Of a stretch of DNA of 64,000 bases, positions 1-10,271 are shown piece by piece (position 1 is the stretch's first letter; each line of letters starts with the position of its first letter). The stretch is from Chlamydomonas reinhardtii (lineage: Eukaryota; Chlorophyta; Chlorophyceae; Chlamydomonadales; Chlamydomonadaceae): assembly GCF_000002595.2 (NCBI RefSeq), contig NC_057015.1, positions 5,071,195-5,135,194 of the forward strand, in the 5' to 3' direction. The notes under the pieces are model-generated. The model was given only the letters and a program-made list of their open reading frames with translations. It had not been told where the DNA came from and made no database searches. The position numbers were made by a program, and so were the translations under genes.

Positions 1-2263
1 GCCCAGAAGCCGCGGGTGCCGCCCTGGGCGCGCGCGACGCGGCCATTGCTGTCGGTCTGGACTGCCAGGTTGAAGTCGCACACGCGGAAGACCTTGCTGC
101 CATCAGGCGCGATGTCGTATAGCAGGTTGGCGGGCTTCAGGTCGAAGTGCATGTAGCCGCGAGCGTTCAGGTGCTTGATGAAGAGCGCCATGGCACGCAG
201 CATGCACTTCAGGTCAGCCTCATCCATGAGCGAGTTGCCGGGGTACGGCAGCATGTCATTCTTGTCCTTGTTCTTGCCGGTGGGCGGGCGGTCGGTCGGG
301 TGGTCAATCAGATCAAAGTAATCGGTCGCCAGCCAGTTCGGCATGAAAAAAGCAGATAGATGGGGACCAGTCTGTCAGGAGCTGAAAGATTGAGAGGCAC
401 GGATGGGCAGGTTAGGGGAGAGGAGCCGCAGTCAAGCAACCACAATCCCCGTACAGAGCATGCGCCAACCAGGCGCCGTCACCGCGCCCGCCCCGCGCCT
501 CATAGCCCAGCACCCACCAGCAGGTTCTCTACGGAGCCGCCCTCCGCACAGCTCAGCAGCAGCTCCGCCCGCTCGTCGTCATCAGTCGGCAGCCGGTAGC
601 CCAGGCACTGCACCGCGCGCTCGCAGCCCGCGGAAGCAGCCAGCCCTGCCAGCTCCTGGTTCAGTATGCGGCGTAGTGCAGCCACAGCGCCCTTGGTCTC
701 ACACGCGTGCAGGGTCTTGCGTGCGGCCTTGACGGTGGTGCCGTCAGGCAGGGTGATGATCACCATTTCCACGTGGCCGAATGCGCCCTTGCCCAGCTCG
801 CGCTGGGGGATGCAGAGCGTAAGACCGTGCTGCTTGATGAAGGCCTTGACCTTCTGAGGCGGTATAAGTGCGCGAGGCGGGAGTGAGTGTACGCACGGGC
901 AGATTGCTTGAGCCTGGTCAGGCAGGCACGCCAAACAGAGTTGTGGAGGATGCGCGAAGCAGTTTGCGTATACGGTATGCGCATACGTGTGTATGTGCGT
1001 GTGGAAGGGGGGCTGCACGGGGGGCTGCGGGTGTTCTAGTATGCGCAAAACACCCGCACCACCTCGTCTTGCAACATGCGTGTTTGGAAAGACATGAGAA
1101 CGGGTTTGGCACAGTGTCTGTACGTGTGACGCGTATGTATGCGTGTGTCTCACCTGGTCGTCCATGCAGGCCTCGTCCTCTAGCTTTACAGTGCCTGGTG
1201 ACCGTGCCCCCTTGGAGGCGTTAGGGCAAACATGACCGCTGTCGGTGCTGGCGTCGGTAGTGGTGGTGCTGCTGCTGTCCTTACGGACGACGGCGGAAAG
1301 GGCGCCATCGCTGGCGCTACCGAGTGCAGTGTCGCCAGAGCCGGCGGATGAGCCGCTGCCCGTGCATACGTCGGAGCGGTCCGAGCTGGACTCCAGCTTG
1401 GGGGCCAGCGCGGCGGCGACCTGCATGCTAGGAGAGGGAAGGAGGACAAGGTGAGCAAGTAAGATACTGGAGAGGTGTTCCCGACCATTTTGAGGAAAGG
1501 TGGTGAGCGGAATAATGGCAATCATAAGGGGCGCGGCACAGGGCACTGGGTCTGTGGGCGTTGCGGGTACCGGTAGGTGGGTCAGCGACCCCGTGACTGC
1601 TCGGCCGCTTTCATCCCGTACACACAGGTCTCACCTGAAGCGGGTTCGTATGCATGGGCAGTGTGTACTCAGAAGCCGAAGCATGCAGCGAGCTGGCGGC
1701 TGCAGGGGTTGCCGAGCTGGCCGAGCCAATGGCACTGATGCTGCTGACGGTGCTGCGGGCGCTTGTGGCATCTATCGCCAGCGCTCGGGCTGGCGGTACC
1801 GCCGCTTGTGGAGGCGGCGTGAGGCGTCGCGTCGGCCGTGATCAGCTGCAGATCATTGCGCGTAAATGCCTGTTGGTGGCAAGCGGAATGAGGGAATGAG
1901 TGCGGGGGGAGTGGCGGGGAGGAAGGAGCAGGAAGGGAGGGGTGCCGCGTGCGGCAACCGACTGAAACCGCTTGACGGTCAAAGACAAACATGACTTTGG
2001 GCGAGGCGTGAACATCATGTCCTGGTGCACACTTCGGCCACGGTCTTCGGGAGCAGCAATAATCTGCGCGCTTACCGCAGTCGCGTCGGAAGGCAACGAT
2101 AAAGCACTCGCAGGACGGCTTTTTGCCTTGTCGGCGCTTGCTTGGAGCTTACAGGAAGCTGCAACTTCCTGTAAAGCATACGCCAGATAGCGGTTCGTCG
2201 CCGAGCGAGCGCACCGACGACGGTGCCGGTGACAAGGGCGATAATGTTCTTTTTGACGTTCAT
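1..2263 (-). pseudogene. Membrane-anchored DFN-type protein kinase, copy A (3' end outside window, probably broken)
   Basis: This is a paralogue of the intact kinase at 11994-14165. Proposed exons on the minus strand are 2263-2076 (N-terminal membrane anchor), 1869-1635 (Ser/Ala-rich), 1420-1154 (Ser/Thr-rich linker), 853-518 (glycine loop GKGAFGHV) and 338-1 (HFDLKPAN, DFN). The C-lobe continues past the window edge. Exon 1 and the 1869 exon each need a frame change relative to copy C. The acceptor before the last exon reads ATGCCG where copies B and C have ATGCAG. The Lys after DFNLAV is Gln here. Together these suggest a non-functional or recently damaged gene, though an altered exon structure is possible. 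An A/T-rich TATA-like stretch lies at 2284-2297 but is unusually close to the ATG. The functional assignment to the kinase fold rests on visible motifs; substrate is unknown. Confidence 0.72.
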
Positions 2264-2874
2264 TTGAGCGATCTATATGTGTGGATATATATAAATAGGG
2301 GTAACAGGGTAAACAAGTCAGTTATGTGCAGCCCGAACTGGTGGAGGCTCACGTCGAGGATTTTGGTGGTCAAGTTCTGGAAATAGCCCCCACAGCTAAT
2401 CATAGTTGGGTACTTGAATATCATATCTGCCATGGTTCAGCTTGACGTCGCTGAACTGATGAACTGATGAACCTACACGTGCTGCAGCGAAGACCAAGGG
2501 CAAAATTTAAAAGCATGATATATCTGCTAGTCTACTTGTAGACGCAGTTAGATGGCACTACCGTTAACCAATGCGCTACTTCGCCGAAACGACTTTGGCC
2601 CGGATCGCTTCGTGCTCGTTCCCTGCGAGAAATAAACGTCTCTAAGATATCATGGGAACAGCCTTGCGATAGTGAAAGTCAGCTGTCTCGCCGTCGTGAC
2701 TTTGTGTTTATGGAGTTGGGGGAGAGCCAGGGTGTTGGGCATGTTGGGTCAGGTGTGGGGCATACGGCGAACGCTAGGGCTGGGGCTCGGTGGGGATACC
2801 AGTTGTGTGGAGGGACATGCCGCGGGCTGCGCAGAAGGGATTAGGGGGAGGGCTTGGGGCCGCGTGTGCAGAGT

Positions 2875-3138
2875 CTAGCAGACCGTCACGTTTGTGGCGT
2901 CGCTCGTGGCCTGGTCGGCGGTGAGGAAGTGCGGCACATGGTCGGAGGCGCTGGTAAGAAGGCTCAAATCTGCGGTAAGCGAGGTACCGTAATAGGTATA
3001 GGGCGCGCAGGGCTGCGTAGGGAGAATGACCACCTTGTGCAGTGGGGTGTGGGTTGGGCTGGAACCAGGCAAAGCTTTGCGAGGGCGGCTTGCAGCCGTC
3101 TCGCGTCCTGATGGAACGATGGAAACCCGGTTGGTCAT
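2875..3138 (-). other. Orphan coding-like block, function unknown
   Basis: An open minus-strand stretch of 87 codons whose second half has balanced, protein-like composition (motif KVVILPTQPCAPYTYYGTSL near its middle, ending TNVTVC). It ends at a stop and I found no convincing upstream exon; a CA microsatellite lies just upstream. It could be the last exon of an unrecognised gene or a decayed fragment. I recognise no domain. Confidence 0.25.
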
Positions 3139-3241
3139 GCTGTGTGGTTGGCAGTTTTATTGCATGACTGGCGCACGCCCAGTATCGGACACATGTCTCG
3201 CACTCCGCAGTGATTACGAGACATCTCCCCTCTCTCTTTCT

Positions 3242-3270
3242 ACACACACACACACACGCGCACACACACG

Positions 3271-3350
<80 letters not shown>
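3242..3350. repeat. (CA)n microsatellite
   Basis: About 110 bases of CA dinucleotide, with a few CG variants near its left edge. It makes long artificial His/Thr or Cys/Val open frames on both strands, which are not genes. Confidence 0.98.
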
Positions 3351-3352
<2 letters not shown>

Positions 3353-3570
3353 CGGTGTTTGTCAATACCTTCAACATATCTGACCTATTGATGGAGTGGC
3401 AGCCGTTGCGTACGGACCGTGGGCGGGCATCCGCGGGCGTCGGGCAGCGGGGCGGGGTGGTCTGAGGGGGCGGGGCGCCTCAAGCAGCAGCACTCACTCG
3501 CTCGTGCCGAGTGTGGCGGCAGGGCGACGAAGTGCAAATGCCGCCTCCGCGCTGCGCGACCGTTAAGGGA

Positions 3571-3792
3571 GCACATGTGCGCCTACTTCACCGGCACTGG
3601 TGGTTGCAGCGCGGCGGCCCCATGAGCATGCCGGGACCCACGCTGCTGGTCATGGCGCAGCCCTGCCACGTCTCCTCCACAACGCTGGAGCGCAGCCGCT
3701 GGGCGCGCGAGCTCATCTGGCCTGCGGCCGCCAACCAGACACACCCGCGTCCGATCCGCATCTCCAGCCGCAGAACCTGGCCGCGGTGAGTG
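3571..3792 (+). pseudogene. Decayed kinase-C-lobe-like exon, block P
   Basis: Plus-strand exon-like block ending at a consensus donor (GCG then GTGAGT at 3787). One frame reads QRGGPM...TTLERSRWARELIW and the neighbouring frame ends DPHLQPQNLAA. The same two pieces occur, in the same order but also in two frames, in block Q at 9553-9762 on the other strand (QRGGPL...TLDCSRWAREVI, then ARPHLQPRDVAE). The pattern, an amphipathic helix followed by an xxRPxL motif, resembles the end of a TKL-type protein kinase domain. That family assignment is inference. Both blocks look frame-broken. Confidence 0.35.
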
Positions 3793-4373
3793 CGGGGTTG
3801 CGGGGCGTGCACAAGACTGGACCTGGCGCATGTGTGACGGGTCCACATGCACGGGAACGGACCACAGCAGTTAGCAAGGCTGGGAAGCCGCGTGACATGA
3901 TTAATGAGAATGAGAGGAAGACGCAATCTCAGTACACACCGGCATTTGCCACGCGGATGCCGTACCTGTTCCCAACTCTTCAGCCGCAACGTGACGTACC
4001 CCTCCTGACACGCCCATGTATGTGTCTCATGCACCACCTCGCCACGTGGGCGCAACGCCCGACGGCCACNNNNNNNNNNNNNNNNNNNNNNNNNNNNNNN
4101 NNNNNNNNNNNNNNNNNNNNNNNNNNNNNNNNNNNNNNNNNNNNNNNNNNNNNNNNNNNNNNNNNNNNNNNNNNNNNNNNNNNNNNNNNNNNNNNNNNNN
4201 NNNNNNNNNNNNNNNNNNNNNNNNNNNNNNNNNNNNNNNNNNNNNGCTTCGCATGTTGAACGCACTGCATGCCTTGCCTCCGTGATGGATGCGTTCTGTG
4301 CGCACGTACGCATTGACTGCAACCCGCAACAGCCGCCATCATGCATTGGCCCCCACAACCCCTAAAACACCCT
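3793..4373. other. Gene-free stretch containing the first assembly gap
   Basis: Runs of N occupy 4070-4245 (176 bases). The sequence on either side shows no codon structure or repeat I can name. Confidence 0.8.
4070..4245. other. Assembly gap (N)
   Basis: 176 undetermined bases. Unlike the two 100-N gaps further on, its length is not a round number, so it may be an estimated size. Confidence 1.
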
Positions 4374-4726
4374 TGCACCGCCATTCCCCACGGCCACGCA
4401 CGCACGATGCAGACGACCGTGCACCCGGCGCGGATGGACAGGGTGAAGACCCTGCGCGCCGCGGCGGCCAAGCTGGTGAGAGGTAAGGAAGGGGGGGAGG
4501 GCGAGTTTCAACCTCAAGTAAGTCCAAAGGGGGCGCAGGAGCAAGGTGAATGCTAATGTAGCCATGTGGGTAGTGACCCGGCCCCTCCTTCCATTCAGGC
4601 CTAGTTCCGCCGGCACCCTTGCACCGCCATTCCCCACGGCTACGGTGAAGGCCCTGCACCCGCCCGGCGCTGGTGGACAGGGTTGAGACGCTGTGCGCGG
4701 CAGCGGCCAAGCTGCAGGCGGCGCCG
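4374..4726 (+). repeat. Imperfect direct duplication of an exon-like unit
   Basis: Two related units at about 4374-4480 and 4617-4726. Both open with the same CACCGCCATTCCCCACGGC-type run and then encode MDRVKTLRAAAAKL and VDRVETLCAAAAKLQAAPSD. The first follows a CAG acceptor-like site and ends at a GTGAGA donor-like site. I read this as a duplicated, decayed exon, probably linked to block P just upstream. No domain is recognisable. Confidence 0.45.
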
Positions 4727-4802
4727 TCGGATGTATGCCGCCAAGCAGTGCAAGCAGGCGGGCGTTCATGAACGCTACAGTGGCCCGTGTGATGATGGTG
4801 GT

Positions 4803-4807
4803 CGACA

Positions 4808-4851
<44 letters not shown>

Positions 4852-4965
4852 CACACGCACACACGCGCACACGCACACGCACACGCACACGCACACGCAC
4901 ACGCACACGCACACGCACACGCACACGCACACGCACACGCACACGCACACGCACACACACACACC
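4803..4965. repeat. (CACG)n then (CACACG)n microsatellite
   Basis: Tandem CGCA units from 4803 give way to CACACG hexamers up to about 4965. It generates spurious His/Thr/Arg or Val/Cys frames on both strands. Confidence 0.97.
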
Positions 4966-7175
4966 GTGTAACACGCGCACTCACTGTGCGTATAATTTAG
5001 CATGTGCTCGTCAACTCACGACTCACACCCATTCCCTGCGTGCCCTTCCCCCGCCCGTCCTCACATGTGATGGACCTGCGCGCGCCCCTCCATGGTAAAC
5101 GGGCACGAGGCCAACTAACGGCGCCGCCGCCGCAAGACAGCAATGCGGGTGGGCCTTGGGCCGCGACTCCCCGCTACCTGCCGCTTCCTGTGGTTAGCCT
5201 GCACAGCACAAACTGGCACAACGGCATGCCGAGGGTCGGCTCAGAAGTGCGCCCTGGGGGTAAGGGGGCAAGGTGGAGGCCCTGGTGCGTACTGGCAGAC
5301 GGTGGGCGGCCAGTCGCCGGCCCGTGCAGGGTTCTGGGCGTAGGGGCGCAGCCCTCCTGGGCTCGGCGTATGGTAGGGTATGGTTTTTAGTGTACAGCAT
5401 CATGCCATGCGACGCACACTGGTAGTTCTAACTGCCTTGAAGAGTTCCGGAACTGCTGGTACTACGGTAATCAAGATACCCAGGGGATGTGTGATGGGGC
5501 AGGTTGGCGAGGTCCCGTAGGGTGCAGCTGAAGATACCCGGGGGGATAATTGGTTTCCGCGATGGCGGTGACTAGGGCTGTGGTGACCTCCAATAATGTG
5601 AGAAGCAGAAGTCAGGCCAGGTCTGGCTGGACGAGGTTGAACGCGTGAAGCGAGGCGAACGCGGGGGCGCAACGACATGAAGCGGCGGGCAAATGGAATC
5701 GTCGTGCAGTGCACGACATTGTACAGCACACGGGGTGGAAGCAAAGGGGTAAGGGGGAATGCGTGGCTCAATGTGCGGGAGGGTGAGCTGGAGTACTCGC
5801 CCTGGAGAGGGCACCTAATAAGCGTTCGCGAGGCCTCCACACGGAGCGCAGCTGCTGCTGAATCTACCAGAGTCTGTGTGGTTCGCGCAGCACTGCACTC
5901 GGTTGCGTGCAAGCGCAGAGCTGAACCCAGCAGAGGGAGCATTATGGGTGGGCGGTGAGCATTGCGCTGAGCTGGAATGCAGCAAACCCGGCATCCTACC
6001 TCCTTGTCCAACCCCCAGCACTGGCCTCTCGTCACGCCGTCTCACGCGTGCTGCATGGCAGCGAGGAGGCTGGAGAATGCCTGTGCTGCGCGTGGAAGCA
6101 GTCTGGGAGTGGCGCGAGAAGCAGTGCCTTGGCAATAGCGCCGTTGCGGCGGATCGGCGGCGGTGGCGGCGAGCCGGCAGTGGCAGCTCAGGAGCGCGGT
6201 GGTGATGGGTGTGGGGGACTGGCGTATGTAGTCAGAGGGCGGCAGGTGTTACAGGTGTTAACTCATGACTGGCCACACTGACGCGTTCAGGCTGGACATG
6301 CTGTGTCCAACAAGTGCTGACATCGCAGCACAGTACACACTGGCTAGCTGCTAGCCTGATGGCACTAGGGTTGCAACTTGCAAAGGTTGGCGGAATGGCC
6401 GGGTCCGAAAGATGAAGCTACTTACAGTTGAGCTGTAACCATGAGGGCTTAAGACTGCCGGTACGTACCGCAAGCCGCTTCGGCTGAAGTCACGTCGCGC
6501 CGAGGCATGAAACTCATACGCAAGCCATGCCAACCGACCCGTTATTTGCTTCACAGTCCAACCACTGCCACACATGCCCACGCCCGCCATTCATCCAACG
6601 CCCCAGACCATGTCGTTGGTTAGTTTGCGGCACGGCATACAGCACCCCGTCAAGTGCTGCAGCTCAAGCAGGCAGTCCTACCCCGCAAGGCACGTACATG
6701 CACACTTCAATGCTATTGCAACAGGTACTACTTCATACCGGAAATGCAACATACACGTGCGTTCGACCGGTGTGGGCGGTACACGGATGTCCTACAACAC
6801 ACAAGTACATAGACTTTTGCCGACTATCCTGCTATAACCGGTCATTCGCACGCGAGAGCCAAAGTGAGCACCGCACAAACAACGCAAACGCAGACCTGGC
6901 CCACATGCGTCCACTGCCATTGGATGAAGGCTGAAAGCCCAACCGTCCCGTCAAGTGCAATACCCCTGCAGCTGCTGTGGGTGTATAACGTCCCCAATTG
7001 AGCCACTGTTCTCAATGCAAACCCAATGCCCTAGCGACGCACCACGGCCTGCCAGCTGTGCCATGCAACCATGCCGTGCAGGGGGAACCGCTGATGCCGT
7101 GCGTGCCCCACCGCCCCTGCCCCGTGCCATCGGAGCCATCTGCCACCCGTCGTCACCTTCGCAATAGCCACGTCA
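4966..7175. other. Gene-free stretch between kinase copies A and B
   Basis: About 2.2 kb. Short open frames exist on both strands but none has splice-compatible neighbours, a recognisable domain or a consistent composition. I see no terminal repeats. The right edge (about 7100-7175) is 3' flank of kinase copy B and is similar to the flank of copy C. Confidence 0.6.
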
Positions 7176-9067
7176 CTACTCCGTCAGCCATCGGTGTGCC
7201 AGGATCTGGTCCGGAGTGGGGCGTGCGGCGGGGTTCTCCGCCACCATCCACTCGATCAGTTCTTTGAGCGCGGGCGGCGTGCGGCGGGGCAGGTCGCGCT
7301 CATACTCCAGGTAGGCCTGGGTCCCGCCCGCCTGGCCGTGCAGCCCGGCGGCGTCCGCCAGCACCAGCCCCATGGAGGCCACGTCAGCGGCCCGGGTGAT
7401 GGGGTGCTTCAGCTCCAGGCCCTCCAGCTGGCAGTACGTCTCCCACGCCCAGAAGCCGCGGGTGCGTGCCGCCCTGGGCGCGCGCGACGCGGCCATTGCT
7501 GTCGGTCTTGACTGCCAGGTTGAAGTCGCACACGCGGAAGACCTTGCTGCCATCAGGCGCGATGTCGTATAGCAGGTTGGCGGGCTTCAGGTCGAAGTGC
7601 ATGTAGCCGCGAGCGTTCAGGTGCTTGATGAAGGGCGCCATGGCACGCAGCATGCCCTTCAGGTCAGCCTCATCCATGAGCGTGTTGCCGGGGTACGGCA
7701 GCATCTCAAACTTGTCCTTGTTCTTGCCGGTGCGCCGGCGCTCGGGCGCGTTGTCAATGCGATCAAAGTGCTCCTTGGCCAGCGCGTTCTGCATGAACAA
7801 AGCAGATGGGGACCAGTCTGTCAGGAGCTGAAAGATTGAGAGGCACGGATGGGCAGGTTAGGGGAGAGGAGCCGCAGTCAAGCAATTACAATTCGCATAC
7901 GGAGCATGCGCCAACCAGGCGCCGTCACCGCGCCCGCCCCGCGCCTCATAGCCCAGCACCCACCAGCAGGTTCTCTACGGAGCCGCCCTCCGCATAGCCA
8001 GCCCTGCCAGCTCCTGGTTCAGTATGCGGCGTAGTGCGGCCACAGCGCCCTTGGTCTCACACGCGTGCAGGGTCTTGCGTGCGGCCTTGATGGTGGTGCC
8101 GTCAGGCAGGGTGATGATCACCATTTCCACGTGGCCGAATGCGCCCTTGCCCAGCTCGCGCTCGGGGATACAGAGCGGAAGGCCGTGCTGCTTCATGAAG
8201 GCCTTGACCTTCTGTGGCGGTATAAGTGCGCGAGGCGGGAGTGAGTGTACGCACGGGCAGATGGCTTGAGCCGGGTCAGGCAGGCACGCCAAACCGAGTT
8301 GTGGAGGATGCACGAAGCAATTTGCGTGTACGGTGTGCGTATACATGTGTATGTGCGTGTGGAAGGGGGGCTGCACGGGGGTCGTGCGGGTGTTCTAGTA
8401 TGCGCAAAACACCCGCACCACCTCGTCGTGCAACATGCGTGTTTGGAAAGACATGAGAACGGGTTTGGCACGGTGTCTGTACGTGTGACGCGTATGTATG
8501 CGTGTGTCTCACCTGGTCGTCCATGCAGGCCTCGTCCTCTAGCTTTACAGTGCCTGGTGACCGTGCCCCCTTGGAGGCGTTAGGGCAAACATGACCGCTG
8601 TTGGTGCTGGCGTCGGTAGTGGTGGTGCTGCTGCTGTCCTTACGGACGACGGCGGAAAGGGCGCCATCGCTGGCGCTACCGAGTGCAGTGTCGCCAAAGC
8701 CGGCGGATGAGCCGCTGCCCGTGCATACGTCGGAGCGGTCCGAGCTGGACTCCAGCTTGGGGGCCAGCGCGGCGGCGACCTGCATGCTAGGAGAGGGAAG
8801 GAGGACAAGGTGAGCAAGTAAGATACTGGAGAGGTGTTCCCGACCATTTTGAGGAAAGGTGGTGAGCGGAATAATGGCAATCATAAGGGGCGCGGCACAG
8901 GGCACTGGGCGTGTGGGCGTTGCGGGTACCGGTAGGTGGGTCAGCGACCCCGTGACTGCTCGGCCGCTTTCATCCCGTACACACAGGTCTCACCTGAAGC
9001 GGGTTCGTATGCATGGGCAGTGTGTGCTCAGAAGCCGAAGCATGCAGCGAGCTGGCGGCTGCAGGGG
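7176..9067 (-). pseudogene. Membrane-anchored DFN-type kinase, copy B (broken, lacks 5' exons)
   Basis: Almost identical by eye to copy A over 7447-9067, introns included. Recognisable exons are 8779-8513, a shortened glycine-loop exon starting at 8211, and 7788-7176 with HFDLKPAN, DFN and the C-terminus HRWLTE. Compared with A, 89 bases (549-637 of A) are replaced by a single base near 7994-7996 inside the glycine-loop exon. A 4-base insertion near 7465 shifts the frame after RAQGGT. The anchor exon is missing: similarity to A stops sharply at 9067 (A position 1708). The acceptor before the last exon is intact here, unlike in A. This is a dead copy of a host gene with two clear disabling changes plus 5' truncation. 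Confidence 0.82.
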
Positions 9068-9227
9068 CTGGGCGTGGCTTCCGCCGTGACATCCTCACAC
9101 CGCGCGACTGCGCTGCTGACGCGGCTGCGACGCCCGCGGCCGGGGGCTGGGTCCGCCGGCGGCGCCGGCTGTATGTGCCGCTGCCGCCGATGCCGCTGAT
9201 GGCGCCCCTCCGCTGCCTCTTGGCTGC

Positions 9228-9342
9228 GGCGGTGCAGCAGTCCGTCTGTGGCACTGGTGCTGGAGCCCAGACACATTGCATTGACAACGCAAGCGATGGC
9301 GTACACGTCAATGTCGAGATCTGAGGTAGGGTCATAGGACAC
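9228..9342 (-). other. Small kinase-helix-like open frame beyond the copy B breakpoint
   Basis: The minus strand encodes SYDPTSDLDIDVYAIACVVN and a few more residues. The DVYAIACVV pattern resembles the alpha-F helix of protein kinases (D-V-W/Y-S-x-G-x-V). It is too short to be sure and has no clear splice borders. It may be debris of a second kinase joined to copy B by the rearrangement. Confidence 0.2.
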
Positions 9343-9552
9343 AGAAGCGTGTTGTGTGGGGCAGGTTCAATAGCATGTAGGCTGGACACAGCCCACAGAT
9401 CGAGTGCCGATGAAGCTGTACGCGTGCTCTGCTGATATCCCCGCTACGCCCTGCGGCGTCCTGACCATGTTGCCATTTGTCCACGCCGGCCTGAGGAGCC
9501 GTCCCACATTCCGCCCAGTCCAGTCCCACCCACGCCTCGCAGCCTTGCGCTC

Positions 9553-9762
9553 ACCTCGGCCACATCGCGCGGTTGCAAGTGCGGGCGGGCCGCCGGCGCG
9601 TCCTGGTCGGCCAGGTTGCCGCGAGCCGGATGACCTCGCGCGCCCAGCGGCTGCAGTCCAGCGTGTCGGAGGCAAGGCAAGGTTGCTGCAGGGCTGCGCC
9701 GCAACCAGCGGCGCGGTCAGGGGGCCGCCACGCTGGTAGGCGGCTGTACAGAGAACACATGG
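9553..9762 (-). pseudogene. Decayed kinase-C-lobe-like exon, block Q
   Basis: Minus-strand counterpart of block P. It holds QRGGPLTAPLVAAQPC in one frame, TLDCSRWAREVIRLAA in another and ARPHLQPRDVAE in the first again, ending at a GTGAGC donor. The xxRPxLxxxxVAE pattern is typical of the last helix of TKL-type kinases, by inference. At least two frame changes are needed, so it is not intact. Confidence 0.35.
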
Positions 9763-10137
9763 CCATTCCGCGTCTGTCAGAATCGCTCCGCCCATCTTCA
9801 GCGGGTCCGCGCCGGTACGGTCTGCCAATACATATGTGCCGTATGCAAGGTGTTCACAAACACCGTTGTGTACCCACCACATGACCACACTGCACCGCGC
9901 CACGGCTTTGCTGTGCTGACGCGAAGGCAAAGAAGGTATCACAGGTCAGCAGGCCTTCCCACCGCAGCGAACGCTCGTCCACTTTGCAACGTGTTGCAAC
10001 TGCGTCGCGGCCAGAGTGGGCGTGCCTGGGCGGTCGCAACGAGGGGAATACGCTCCCTCCCACCCACCCTCTCGACCACACTACGCCACCAGCCCACCAC
10101 CCTGACTCACTAAACTCCCGGCCCTCCCCGGCCGCAC

Positions 10138-10271
10138 CTGAGGTCGTGCGGCTTGGCCTGGAAGCGCAGTACTGTTGGCGTGTCGCACTCGCCGCGGTGC
10201 AGCATCTCCCACTGCGCTACCCGCTGCCACGTCGCCTCGTTCATGCCTGCCTGCAACAAGCGGCCGTGGTT
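10138..10271 (-). other. Isolated well-formed exon of an unrecognised gene
   Basis: A 134-base open block with a CAG acceptor (10272-10274) and a GTGCGG donor (10132-10137). It encodes NHGRLLQAGMNEATWQRV then AQWEMLHRGECDTPTVLRF and a short tail, with amino-acid composition typical of a globular protein. I could not find partner exons in a compatible phase. It may belong to the same decayed gene as block Q, which lies downstream on the same strand, or be a relic. Confidence 0.38.

Noticed and set aside
3241-5000. Long His/Thr- and Val/Cys-repeat open frames on both strands
   Set aside because: They are translations of CA and CACG microsatellites.
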